From positions 1-64,000 of the forward strand of contig JBBSIC010000007.1 in NCBI GenBank assembly GCA_038232275.1: a stretch of DNA of 64,000 nucleotides, given 5' to 3'. A program made the position numbers and the translations under genes. The notes below the pieces were generated by a model that was not told the origin of the DNA, did no database searches, and worked only from the letters and a program-made list of their open reading frames with translations. This document shows positions 49,140 through 58,079 of this stretch, in pieces. Position 1 is the first letter of the stretch; each line of letters starts with the position of its first letter. This stretch comes from DATLGB01 sp038232275 (GTDB taxonomy: Bacteria; Actinomycetota; Thermoleophilia; Solirubrobacterales; Solirubrobacteraceae).

Positions 49140-50046
49140 GCCGGGTCGGCGACGACCACGTTGCGCCCGCGCCGCTTCGCCTCGTAGAGCGCCGCGTCGG
49201 CGCGGGCGATCAGGTCGTTCCCGGTCTCGGTGTCGGTCAGCATCGCCCAGCCGAGCGACATGGTGATGCTCAGCAGGCCGGCGCTGGTGTGAAAGGGCGG
49301 GTCGGCGACCGCCGAGCGGATGCGCTCGGCGATCTCGTCGGCGTGGCCTCGCGAGGCGTCGGGCATGAGCACCACGAACTCCTCGCCGCCCCAGCGCATG
49401 GGAAGGTCGCTGGCGCGGACGGCGTGGCCGAGCCGGCGCGCGCCCTCGGCGAGGCACTGGTCGCCCGCCTCGTGCCCGTAGGTGTCGTTGACGCCCTTGA
49501 AGTGATCGAGGTCGGCGATCAGGACCGCCAGCGAGCGGCCGTGGCGCTGCGCCGCCGACACCAGGCGCTCGAGCTCGGAGAACCCGTGGCGGCGGTTGGC
49601 CAGGCTGGTCAGCGGGTCGGTCATCGCCTGCACGGTGAGCCGGCGGTTGACGTCGTGCAGGTCGTCCTGCAGGCGCTTGACGCGGACGGCGGCGCTGACC
49701 CGCGCGATCAGCTCCTCGAGCTGGGGCGGCTTGGCCATGAAGTCGTGCGCGCCCCGGCTGAGGCAGGCCGGGGCGTCGCGGTCCAGGGCGCCCGTCAGGA
49801 TGATCACGGGCGGCGGGTGCGACATCGACTGGATCGCGTCGAGGACCTCGAGGCCGGAGATATCGGGCAGGTCGAGGTCGAGCAGGACCGCGTCGACCGG
49901 GCCGCTGACCTCCTCGATCGCGCCGCGGCCCGTGGAGGCGCCGATCACCTCGAAACGTAGTGCGAGAGCGACTGCTCGAGGAAGTAGCGGACGGACTCGA
50001 CGTCGTCGACGACGAGCACCCGGCCGGAGGAGGCGGCTGCGGGCAA
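49136..50046 (-). pseudogene. REC-GGDEF response regulator (diguanylate cyclase) with frameshift
   Basis: A response-regulator receiver plus GGDEF gene broken near 49955. The first frame reads VLVVDDVESVRYFLEQSLSHY (from TTG 50046) and then stops. The second reads FEVIGASTGRGAIEEVSG and continues through the phospho-acceptor region (VDAVLLDLDLPDISGLEVL). GGDEF follows, with I-site RASD and active site RWGGEEF. Comparison with the receiver family suggests a Gly codon (GGT) is now GT, so one base is missing. Everything else is intact, so it is a recent loss, a strain-specific change or a sequencing error. An alternative start at GTG 49948 would give GGDEF with a truncated receiver. Confidence 0.8.
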
Positions 50047-50082
50047 GGGCGCGCGATGTTACAGGCCCGAAATCCTCCGGCC

Positions 50083-51546
50083 CTACGTCGCCACGGCCAC
50101 GTACTTGGTCTCCAGGTACTCGTCGATGCCCTCCTTGCCGCCCTCGCGGCCGAAGCCGGACTGCTTGACCCCGCCGAACGGCGCGGAGGCGTTGGAGACC
50201 ATGCCCTGGTTGAGGCCGACCATGCCGGTCTCGAGGCCCTCGACCACGCGCAGCGAGCGCTTGAGGTCGTTCGTGTAGACGTAGGCGACGAGGCCGTACT
50301 CGGTGTCGTTGGCGGCGGCGATCGCCTCCTCCTCGGAGTCGAAGCCGGCCACCGGCGCGACGGGGCCGAAGATCTCCTGCTTGAGGAGCTTGGCGTCGTC
50401 GGAGACATCGGCCAGCACCGTCGGCTCGTAGAAGTACCCCGGGCCGTCGATGGCGTGTCCGCCGACGAGCGCGCGCGCGCCCTTGGAGAGGGCGTCCTGC
50501 ACGAGCTCTGAGACCTTGTCGCGCTGGCCGTCGTCGATCAGCGGTCCGACCTCGGTGTCGTCGTCGGTCCCGCGGCCGACCTTCATGGCGCCGAGGCGGT
50601 CGGCCAGCTTGGACGTGAACTCCTCGCGCACGGACTCGTGCACGTGGAAGCGGTTGGCCGCCGTGCACGCCTCGCCGATGTTGCGCATCTTGGCCAGCAG
50701 GGCGCCCTCGACGGCGGCGTCGAGGTCGGCGTCTGAGAAGACGAGAAACGGCGCGTTGCCCCCGAGCTCCATCGACACCCGCAGCACGGCGTCGGCGGAC
50801 TGCCTGATCAGGGTCCGGCCGACCTCGGTCGACCCGGTGAAGGAGAGCTTGCGCAGGCGCGGGTCGGCGAGGATCGGACCGGTCACGTCCTTCGCCGACC
50901 GCGACGTGATCACGTTCAAGACGCCGCCGGGCAGGCCGGCCTCCTCGAGGATCTGCGCGAGGGCGATCATCGACAGCGGCGTCTGCTTGGCGGGCTTGGC
51001 GACCATCGTGCAGCCCGCCGCGATGGCCGGGCCGATCTTGCGCGTGCCCATCGCCAGCGGGAAGTTCCAGGGGGTGATGAAGTAGCACGGGCCGACGGGC
51101 TGGCGCATGACCAGGACGCGGCCCGTGCCTCCGGGCGCGACGGCGTAGCGGCCGTCGATGCGCACGGCCTCCTCGGCGAACCAGCGGAGGAAGTCGGCGG
51201 CGTAGATGATCTCGGCCCTGGACTCCTTGATGGTCTTGCCCATCTCGAGCGTCATCAGGACCGCGAGGTCGTCCGCGCGCTCGGAGATCAGCTCGAACGC
51301 CCGGCGCAGGATCTCCCCGCGCTCGCGCGGCGCGCTCGCCGCCCACTCGGCGCGCATGCCGGCGGCGGCGTCGATCGCCGCCTGCGCGTCCTCGGGGGTC
51401 GCGTCGGCGACCTCGACGAGCGTCTCGCCCGTCGACGGGTCCTCGACGGGCAGGGTCTTGTGCGCGTCGCGCCACTCGCCGCCGATGAACAGGCCGGTGT
51501 TGACGGACTCGAGCACCGCGCGCTCCTGCTTGTCGGTGACGCTCAT
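50083..51546 (-). CDS. gabD: NAD(P)-dependent aldehyde dehydrogenase (succinate-semialdehyde type)
   Basis: 487 residues of the ALDH superfamily. The nucleotide loop is FTGSTEVGRTLI, the catalytic Glu is in MELGGNAPF and the catalytic Cys in IGEACTAANRF. YFITPWNFPLAMGTRKIGPA and FGGVKQSGFGREGG are GabD/SSADH-like. It oxidises succinate semialdehyde or a similar aldehyde to the acid. The ATG overlaps the stop of the upstream TPP enzyme gene (ATGA), so the two enzymes are made together. The upstream enzyme may produce the aldehyde. That link is inference. Confidence 0.9.
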   Translation of the reverse strand: MSVTDKQERAVLESVNTGLFIGGEWRDAHKTLPVEDPSTGETLVEVADATPEDAQAAIDAAAGMRAEWAASAPRERGEILRRAFELISERADDLAVLMTLEMGKTIKESRAEIIYAADFLRWFAEEAVRIDGRYAVAPGGTGRVLVMRQPVGPCYFITPWNFPLAMGTRKIGPAIAAGCTMVAKPAKQTPLSMIALAQILEEAGLPGGVLNVITSRSAKDVTGPILADPRLRKLSFTGSTEVGRTLIRQSADAVLRVSMELGGNAPFLVFSDADLDAAVEGALLAKMRNIGEACTAANRFHVHESVREEFTSKLADRLGAMKVGRGTDDDTEVGPLIDDGQRDKVSELVQDALSKGARALVGGHAIDGPGYFYEPTVLADVSDDAKLLKQEIFGPVAPVAGFDSEEEAIAAANDTEYGLVAYVYTNDLKRSLRVVEGLETGMVGLNQGMVSNASAPFGGVKQSGFGREGGKEGIDEYLETKYVAVAT

Positions 51547-53204
51547 GCGGCAACCGTCTCCTTTCCGAGCTGGTCCTGAAGGCCGATGTCCTGCGAGTAG
51601 TCGATGGGGACCACGACGATCGACGGCTCGTCGAGCTCGAGCGCCGCGGCCAGGTGCCGCGGGAAGTCGTCGACCTCCTCGCAGCGGAAGCCGGGCAGGC
51701 CGAACGCCTGCGCGAGCGCCACGAAGTCCGGATTGGTGAAGTCGACCCCGAAGTGCTCGCCGAACCTGTTGTCCTGCTTCCACGCGATCGAGCCGTACTG
51801 CTCGTTCTCCCAGATCACGTTGACCACCGCCGTCCCGAGGCGCCGGGCGGTCTCGAGCTCCTGGCAGTTCATGAGAAAGCCGCCGTCGCCGGAGACCGTC
51901 ACGACCTTGCGCCCGGGGTGCACGAGCTTGGCGGCGATGCCCGTCGGCAGGGCGACGCCCATCCCGGCCAGGCCGTTGGCGATGAAGACGGTGTTGGGCT
52001 CGTGCGCCGGGTACAGCCGCGCGATCCACAGCTTGTGCAGGCCGACGTCGGAGATCAGGATGTCCTCGCGCCCGAGCGCCTGGCGGATCTCCCACAGCAC
52101 GCGCGGCGGGTGCATCGGAAACGCGTCGTCGCGGGCGCCGTCCTGAAAGACCCCGCGTACGAGCTCGTGCAGCCGCGACGGGGTCGTGGTCGCCGGCGCG
52201 CCGGTGCCGACGAGGCCCGAGATCTTGCGCAGGATCAGGTCGATGTCGCCGATCAGGTCCGACGCCGTGACGAAGTGCTCGTCGACCTCGGCGGAGACCG
52301 TGTCGATGCAGACGATCGTCTTGTCGCCGTCGGGGTTCCAGTTGACCGGCGCGTGCTCGACCAGGTCGTAGCCGACGGTGATGATCACGTCGGCGCGCTC
52401 GAAGCCGGCCAGCTCGTAGTCGCGCGCCTGCATGCCGACCGTGCCGCGCCACTGCGGGTCGTCGTCGTCGACGACGCCCTTGCCCATGAAGGTCGCCGCC
52501 ACGCCCATGCCGGTGGCGTGGGCGAACGCGCGCAGCGCCGGCGCCGCGTCGGCGCGCAGCACGCCGTTGCCGGCCAGGATCAGCGGGCGGTCAGCGCCGG
52601 CGATGATGTCGGCGGCCTCCTGGAGCTCGTTCTGGGCGGGCTCCGGCCGGCGGCGCTCCTGGCGGTGCGGGAGCGGGCGCTTTGACACCGGGGACGCCAT
52701 GACGTCCTCGGGGAGCTCCAGGTGCGTCGGGCCCGGCTTCTGAGCCTGGGCAACCTTGAAGGCCTTGCGCACCGCCTCGTTGATCATCTGCGCGCTGTTC
52801 AGGCGTGTGTTCCACTTGGTGATCGGCTTCAACAGGGAGACCACGTCGATGTACTGGTGGCTCTCCTTGTGCGTGCGCTCGAGGTCGCCCTGGCCCGTGA
52901 GGGCGACGAGCGGGGAGCGGTCGAGCCAGGCGTCGGCGACCGCCGTCACGAGGTTCGTGGCGCCCGGGCCGAGCGTGCCGAGGCAGACGCCGGCGCTGTG
53001 CGTGAGGCGTCCGTACATGTCGGCCATGTAGGCCCCGCCCTGTTCGTGTCGAACCACGACGAATTCGATCGAGGATCTCGCCAGGGCGCGGTTGAGCTCG
53101 AGCGTCTCCTCGCCCGGGATGCCGAAGACATAGCGCACGCCCTCGGCCTCGAGGCACTCGACGAAGAGGTCCGCGGCGTTGCGTTCGTCAGAGGACATGG
53201 CCAT
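51543..53204 (-). CDS. Acetolactate-synthase-like TPP enzyme
   Basis: 553 residues of the thiamine-diphosphate enzyme family. The opening YVFGIPGEETLELNRAL and VVRHEQGGAYMADMYGR hold the catalytic Glu. The central domain is ILAGNGVLRADAAPALRAF. The TPP site is VVTVSGDGGFLMNCQELETA (GDG...N). Most like catabolic acetolactate synthase (AlsS), but no alsD lies nearby and the partner gene encodes an aldehyde dehydrogenase. A 2-oxoacid decarboxylase role is therefore also possible. ATG 53204 has AAGG in place. It is 64 bp from the divergent SpoIID gene. Confidence 0.88.
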   Translation of the reverse strand: MAMSSDERNAADLFVECLEAEGVRYVFGIPGEETLELNRALARSSIEFVVVRHEQGGAYMADMYGRLTHSAGVCLGTLGPGATNLVTAVADAWLDRSPLVALTGQGDLERTHKESHQYIDVVSLLKPITKWNTRLNSAQMINEAVRKAFKVAQAQKPGPTHLELPEDVMASPVSKRPLPHRQERRRPEPAQNELQEAADIIAGADRPLILAGNGVLRADAAPALRAFAHATGMGVAATFMGKGVVDDDDPQWRGTVGMQARDYELAGFERADVIITVGYDLVEHAPVNWNPDGDKTIVCIDTVSAEVDEHFVTASDLIGDIDLILRKISGLVGTGAPATTTPSRLHELVRGVFQDGARDDAFPMHPPRVLWEIRQALGREDILISDVGLHKLWIARLYPAHEPNTVFIANGLAGMGVALPTGIAAKLVHPGRKVVTVSGDGGFLMNCQELETARRLGTAVVNVIWENEQYGSIAWKQDNRFGEHFGVDFTNPDFVALAQAFGLPGFRCEEVDDFPRHLAAALELDEPSIVVVPIDYSQDIGLQDQLGKETVAA

Positions 53205-53268
53205 ATACCTTCGCAACTCCCTGCCCCGAGGCGTGTCTCGCCTAACGTACGGTCGCGTCGCACTCCGC

Positions 53269-54678
53269 ATGAGCACACCTCGAGCCATCCACCTGGCGGC
53301 CCTCGCCGCCGCCGCCTGCACGCTGGGCGCCGCCAGCGCCGACGCCGCCAGCCGCTTCACGGTCCGTGGCGCGGGCTTCGGCCACGGGGTGGGCATGAGC
53401 CAGTACGGCGCCTACGGCTACGCCCTGCACGGCTGGAGCTACGACAAGATCCTCGCCCACTACTACACGGGCACCGCGCTCGGACAGGCGGGCTCGAAGA
53501 CCGTCCGCGTGCTTCTGAAAGGCTCGGTCTCGCGCGCGACCGTCTCGAACGCCGCCTCGGTCAACAGCCGCCGGCTCAAGCCGTCCTCCACGTACTACGT
53601 GCGACACGGCTCACGGTCGGGGGCGGTCGCGCTCGTGTCGCGCAGCGGCCACCGCCTGAAGCAGACCACGGGCGTGCTCAAGGTCCGCGGATCCGGCGGC
53701 CGGATCGCCCTCGGCGGCGCCGGCGCCTACCGCGGCAGCCTGGAGTTCCGCGCCTCGGGCACGCTCGGGGTGCAGGGCGTCAACGCCCTCGGCATGGAGA
53801 GCTACGTGCGCGGGGTCGTCTCGCGCGAGTCGCCCGCGAGCTGGCCGGCCGCCGCGCTCCAGGCGCAGGCCGTCGCCGCGCGCACCTACGCCCTCACGAC
53901 CTCCAAGGGCGGCGGCGGCTTCGACCAGTACGCCGACACGCGCTCGCAGGTCTACGGCGGCCTCGCGGCCGAGTCGGCGGCGACCGACGCCGCGACGAAG
54001 GCCACCAAGGGCCAGGTCGTCACCTACGCCGGGGAGCCGGTCGTCACCTACTTCTTCTCCACCTCGGGCGGCCAGACCGAGGACGTGGAGAACACGTCGC
54101 TCGGCAACGAGCCGCTGCCGTGGCTGAAGTCCGTCGACGACCCCTACGACAACGCCTCGCCCAAGCACCGCTGGGGTCCCTACAAGTGGACGCTCTCGGC
54201 GACCGACCACAAGCTCGGCTCGCTCGTCAAGGGCTCCTTCAAGGGCATCGACGTGATCGAGCGCGGGTCGTCGCCGCGGATCGTCGCCGCGGACATCGTC
54301 GGCTCCCGCGGCCGCACCCGGGTCAGCGGGGCGACCATCCGCGCCCGCCTGGGCCTGTTCGACTCGTGGGCCTACTTCACGTCGATCAAGACCGGCGTCG
54401 CTCCCAAGGCCGAGCCCGACGCCGCGCCGCCCGCCAGCGGCGGCGCGATGCCCGAGGCGCGCCTGGCCGCCAACGCGAAGCACCGCCTCACGGGCGAGGT
54501 GTTCCCCGCCGTCAAGAACTCCGACATCTTCGTCGACCGCCGCGAGGCCGGCGAATGGGTCGAGGTCGGCACGGCCGCGACCGACCGGCGGGGCCGCTAC
54601 GCCTTCCTCGCCGACCGCCCGGGCCGCTACCGCGTGCGCTTCCTCATCGACGTCGGCCCGACGGTGCGCGTGCGGTGA
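53269..54678 (+). CDS. Secreted SpoIID/LytB-domain protein
   Basis: 469 residues. A signal peptide (IHLAALAAAACTLGAASADA) precedes the extracellular domain. It contains FTVRGAGFGHGVGMSQYGAYGYA (SpoIID motif) and later YVRGVVSRESPASWPAAALQAQAVAARTYAL in two overlapping pieces. These are marks of the SpoIID/LytB family of peptidoglycan-modifying enzymes (lytic transglycosylases in the sporulating relatives). The order is unusual, because the GHGVGMSQYGA motif comes at the start rather than after the catalytic segment. The last ~90 residues look like a separate beta domain. It ends just before the hairpin at 54718. Confidence 0.85.
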   Translation: MSTPRAIHLAALAAAACTLGAASADAASRFTVRGAGFGHGVGMSQYGAYGYALHGWSYDKILAHYYTGTALGQAGSKTVRVLLKGSVSRATVSNAASVNSRRLKPSSTYYVRHGSRSGAVALVSRSGHRLKQTTGVLKVRGSGGRIALGGAGAYRGSLEFRASGTLGVQGVNALGMESYVRGVVSRESPASWPAAALQAQAVAARTYALTTSKGGGGFDQYADTRSQVYGGLAAESAATDAATKATKGQVVTYAGEPVVTYFFSTSGGQTEDVENTSLGNEPLPWLKSVDDPYDNASPKHRWGPYKWTLSATDHKLGSLVKGSFKGIDVIERGSSPRIVAADIVGSRGRTRVSGATIRARLGLFDSWAYFTSIKTGVAPKAEPDAAPPASGGAMPEARLAANAKHRLTGEVFPAVKNSDIFVDRREAGEWVEVGTAATDRRGRYAFLADRPGRYRVRFLIDVGPTVRVR

Positions 54679-54717
54679 CAAGTCTGCGCCAAGACTGCGG
54701 CGTTGAGGGGACCGACC

Positions 54718-54768
54718 CCTGGTGGGCCTTCAAATGTGCCTGGTGGACACATTTGAACACCCACCAGG
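54718..54768. repeat. 51-nt long hairpin with triple CCTGGTGG motif
   Basis: It lies in a convergent 145-bp junction. The outer arm CCTGGTGGG (54718-54726) pairs with CCCACCAGG (54760-54768). The inner arm TTCAAATGTG (54729-54738) pairs with CACATTTGAA (54748-54757). The loop CCTGGTGGA repeats the outer arm motif. In total 19 bp with a 2x2 internal loop. Its AT-rich inner part stands out from the region. It could be a bidirectional terminator or a dispersed repeat. Confidence 0.65.
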
Positions 54769-54823
54769 ACCAGCTCACCACCCACCACGCGCGCACCCGC
54801 TCCCAGCTCACGCGCATCGTCGC

Positions 54824-55285
54824 TCAGGCATAGAAGCGCATCAGCGTCTCCGCCACGCAGACGGGCTTGTCGGCGCCCTCGCGCTCGTAGGTCATCTCGG
54901 CCGTGACCTGGACCCCGCCGGCGATCTCGGCGATCTCGGAGATCCTGGCCTGCGCGCGGACCCTGGAGCCCACGGGCAGCGGCGCCGGGAAGCGGACCTT
55001 GCCGAGGCCGTAGTTGAGGACGTAGTCGAAGCCGTCGAACCTGACGATCTCGTCCATCAGCGCCGGGGAGAGGGAGAGCGTGTAGTAGCCGTGGGCGATC
55101 GTGCCGCCGAACGGCGTGTCCCTGGCCCGCTCGGGGTCGACGTGGATCCACTGGTGGTCGCCCGTCGCATCGGCGAACGCGTCGACCGTCTCCTGGGTAA
55201 CGTCGTGCCAGTCGCTGGCGCCGAGCTCCTCCCCCTCGGCGGACTTGAGCTCGCCGATGCCGTTGATCTCTCGCATGCCCGACAT
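54824..55285 (-). CDS. MaoC-like (R)-specific enoyl-CoA hydratase
   Basis: 153 residues with the hot-dog fold. The hydratase-2 motif is ATGDHQWIHVDPERARDTPFG with the catalytic Asp and His. GTIAHGYYTLSL and FPAPLPVGSRVRAQARI are typical of actinobacterial MaoC proteins. It hydrates trans-2-enoyl-CoA in fatty-acid or polyester metabolism. The start is 55285 (MSGMRE) or 55276, just 10 bp from the divergent exonuclease start. Confidence 0.9.
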   Translation of the reverse strand: MSGMREINGIGELKSAEGEELGASDWHDVTQETVDAFADATGDHQWIHVDPERARDTPFGGTIAHGYYTLSLSPALMDEIVRFDGFDYVLNYGLGKVRFPAPLPVGSRVRAQARISEIAEIAGGVQVTAEMTYEREGADKPVCVAETLMRFYA

Positions 55286-55295
55286 ACTGGCGCCT

Positions 55296-56168
55296 GTGGA
55301 CGCTCCGCTGCTGCTCGCCGACGCCCCCGGGCTGCTCTACCGCGCCTTCTTCGGGATCCCCGACACGATCACCGGCGCAGACGGCCGCCCGGTCAACGCC
55401 CTGCTGGGCTCGGTCAACACCGTGCTGTGGTGCGTGGAGCGCCACAAGCCCCGCGCCGTGGTCTGCTGCTTCGGACAGGAGTCCGCGACCTACCGCACCG
55501 ACGCCTTCCCGCCCTACCACGCCGCGCGGCCGGTGATGCCCGACGACCTGGCGCACCAGTGGTCGCTCGCCCCGCGGCTCTACGAGGCGCTCGGCTGGAC
55601 GGTGCTGGACTCCCGCGAGCTGGAGGCGGATGACATCCTCGGCACGTTGGCGCTCGTGGAGGAGCGGGCCGGGGGCGAGACCCTGATCCTCACCGGCGAC
55701 CGCGACATGTTCCAGTGCGCGACGGAGCGGGTCCACGTGCTGATGACGCAGCGGGGCCGCGAGGGGCCCGAGGAGCTGGGCCCGCAGGAGGTCAGGGACC
55801 GCTACGGCATCGAGCCCGCCCTGGTCCCCGACTTCATCGCCCTGCGCGGCGATCCGTCGGACGGCATCCCCGGCGCCAAGGGCATCGGGGAGAAGACCGC
55901 CGCCGACCTGCTGCGCCGGCACGGGAGCCTCGAGGCGGCGCTCGACGGCGCGGTGCGCGAACGGCCCTCCGTACGCCGGTCGCTGATCGAGCAGGCCGCC
56001 CAGCTGCGGATGTTCAAGGATCTGGCGACGCTACGGAGAATCGGACTCGAGCGACCTCCGGATACCCCCACGGACGGGCAAGGCGGCGGCGCGGCAGCCG
56101 AGGCGCTGGGCATGAGCCGGCTCGCGGAGCGCCTGCGAGCCGCTACCTTTCCGGAGCCTGGGGGTTGA
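55296..56168 (+). CDS. 5'-3' exonuclease (FEN/Pol I N-terminal type)
   Basis: 290 residues of the stand-alone flap/5'-exonuclease family. Metal-binding acids appear in LLADAPGLLYRAFFGIP, ELEADDILGTLA and LTGDRDMFQCA. A helix-hairpin-helix 2, DGIPGAKGIGEKTAADLL, follows. It removes RNA primers or flaps during replication and repair. No polymerase is fused. GTG 55296 is the start; an ATG at 55275 overlaps the MaoC start. It is followed after 45 bp by the GH2 gene. Confidence 0.9.
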   Translation: MDAPLLLADAPGLLYRAFFGIPDTITGADGRPVNALLGSVNTVLWCVERHKPRAVVCCFGQESATYRTDAFPPYHAARPVMPDDLAHQWSLAPRLYEALGWTVLDSRELEADDILGTLALVEERAGGETLILTGDRDMFQCATERVHVLMTQRGREGPEELGPQEVRDRYGIEPALVPDFIALRGDPSDGIPGAKGIGEKTAADLLRRHGSLEAALDGAVRERPSVRRSLIEQAAQLRMFKDLATLRRIGLERPPDTPTDGQGGGAAAEALGMSRLAERLRAATFPEPGG

Positions 56169-56213
56169 TCGCGCCACCGCCCCCGACCCTCCCCAGCAGC
56201 AAACGAGAACCCG

Positions 56214-58079
56214 ATGTCGTTTCCCTCGCTCCGCCTGATCCTCCTCACGCTGGTCGCCGCCCTGGTGCTCGTCGCCCCTGCCGAGACGCAGACGGCCGGG
56301 GCCCCGATCAGCCCGCCTGAGGCGGTCGCCCTCAGCACGGGCTGGCAGCTGAAGTTCGATCCGGCGAACGCGGGGATCAAAGACAACTGGAAGTCGGGCA
56401 ACTTCAACGAGGCCTGGCAGGACGTCACGGTCCCGCACGTCTTCAACCCCAGGCCGGTCGACAGCGAGTTCCTGGGCACCGTCGGCTGGTACCGGATGCA
56501 CCTGCAGACGCCGCCGACGCCGGCCGGCTTCTCCTGGGCGCTGAACTTCGAGGGCGCTCGGCGCTCGGCGACGGTCTGGCTCAACGGCCGCCGGATCGGC
56601 AGCAACGCGAACCCCTACGAGCCGTTCACCCTGCGCGCCGGGGGCATGAGGCCGCCCGGCCAGGTCAACGACCTCGTGGTGCGCGTGTCCAACAAGCGCT
56701 CCGCGGCGCTGCGCGAGGGCTGGTGGAACTGGGGCGGCCTGACCCGCCCGGTCGAGCTCGAGCCCGTCGGCCAGGTCAACTGGGACGACCTCGGGGTGCT
56801 CTCCGACGTCCGGTGCGACAAGGCGAACCGGAACTGCCGGGCGATCGCGCGCACTGACGGCGTGCTGTCCAACCACACCAACCAGACCGTCTCGCCGACC
56901 CTCGCGGTGACGCTGACCTCGCCGACCGGCGTCGTGTCGACCAGGTCGGTCACCGTGAAGGACCTCAAGCCCTTCCAGCGCCGCCGCGTCGGCTTCCCGA
57001 TCGACATCAAGGGCACGCCGTCCCTGTGGTCGCCGGTGCATCCCGACCTCTACCAGTCCTCGGTCAAGGTCACGCTCGGCGACCAGGTCACGCAGATCGA
57101 CCAGCGCCACGTGGGCCTGCGCTTCATCCGGGTGGTCAACGGCCAGCTCTACCTCAACGGCCACAAGCTGCAGCTGCGCGGCGCCTCCATCCAGGAGGAT
57201 CTGCCGGGCCGCGGCCCCGCCCTGCGCGATCAGGACATCGAGACGATCGTCAACGACCTCAAGCGCCTCGGCGCCAACGTCACGCGTGCCCAGTACCCCC
57301 TCAACGAGCGCCTGCTGGACCGCCTCGACGAGGAGGGCATCCTCGTCTGGAGCCAGTCGCCGGTCTACCACGACGATGTCGCGCTGCGGACCAGGGCGGG
57401 CCGTCAGGCGGCCATCGAGAAGGTCCGCAAGACCGTGCTCTACGCGCGCAACCACCCCTCGGTGATGACGCACTCGGTCGCCAACGAGCTCTCGCCCTAC
57501 GCCGACTCGATGCCGGGCACGCGGCGCTTCTTGCAGCGCGCCGCCCGCACCGCGCGCGATCTCGACGACACGGTGCCCGCCGCGCTGGACCTGCTCTCCT
57601 ACCCCAACATCCCGCGCCAGCGCTCCTACGCGGGCTTCGGGCTGCTCGGCATCAACTCCTACTACGGCTGGTATCACGGCAAGCAGGGCGCCCAGTCGAC
57701 GGCCAGGTTCTCCTCGCTGGCCCCGTTCCTGCGCAGCATGCGCCGCCTGTATCCGCGCCAGGCGCAGATCATCACCGAGTTCGGCGCCGAGTCGACCTTC
57801 AGGGGCCCGGCCCGCGAGAAGGAGACCTACGCGTTTCAGTCGCACTACGTCGACGAGACGCTGAAGGTCGCCGACGAGATGCCGTGGCTGGCCGGCGCCA
57901 TCTACTGGACCGCGCGCGAGTTCTACGTCAAGCCCGACTGGGACGGCGGCGCCCGCCGCAGGGGAATCAAGCGCGACGCCCTGCACAACAAGGGCCTGAT
58001 CCGCTACGACGGTACCCCGAAGCCGGCCTTCTATCAGGCCCGGCGCCTGTTCGCCCGCACCCCCGTCTACGCGCCGTAG
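56214..58079 (+). CDS. Secreted glycoside hydrolase family 2 protein
   Basis: 621 residues. A signal peptide (LILLTLVAALVLVAPAETQT) precedes an N-terminal sugar-binding jelly roll (WQLKFDPANAGIKDNWKSGN). An Ig-like domain and a GH2 TIM barrel follow. In the barrel GVRFI is GLRFIRVVNGQLYLNGHKL. The acid/base Glu425 lies in VANELSPY and the nucleophile Glu522 in ITEFGAES. Substrates in GH2 include beta-galactosides, glucuronides and mannosides. RYDGTPKPAFYQARRLF closes the barrel as in beta-glucuronidases. Secreted, so it acts on external glycans. It meets ychF with zero bases between stops. Confidence 0.9.
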   Translation: MSFPSLRLILLTLVAALVLVAPAETQTAGAPISPPEAVALSTGWQLKFDPANAGIKDNWKSGNFNEAWQDVTVPHVFNPRPVDSEFLGTVGWYRMHLQTPPTPAGFSWALNFEGARRSATVWLNGRRIGSNANPYEPFTLRAGGMRPPGQVNDLVVRVSNKRSAALREGWWNWGGLTRPVELEPVGQVNWDDLGVLSDVRCDKANRNCRAIARTDGVLSNHTNQTVSPTLAVTLTSPTGVVSTRSVTVKDLKPFQRRRVGFPIDIKGTPSLWSPVHPDLYQSSVKVTLGDQVTQIDQRHVGLRFIRVVNGQLYLNGHKLQLRGASIQEDLPGRGPALRDQDIETIVNDLKRLGANVTRAQYPLNERLLDRLDEEGILVWSQSPVYHDDVALRTRAGRQAAIEKVRKTVLYARNHPSVMTHSVANELSPYADSMPGTRRFLQRAARTARDLDDTVPAALDLLSYPNIPRQRSYAGFGLLGINSYYGWYHGKQGAQSTARFSSLAPFLRSMRRLYPRQAQIITEFGAESTFRGPAREKETYAFQSHYVDETLKVADEMPWLAGAIYWTAREFYVKPDWDGGARRRGIKRDALHNKGLIRYDGTPKPAFYQARRLFARTPVYAP

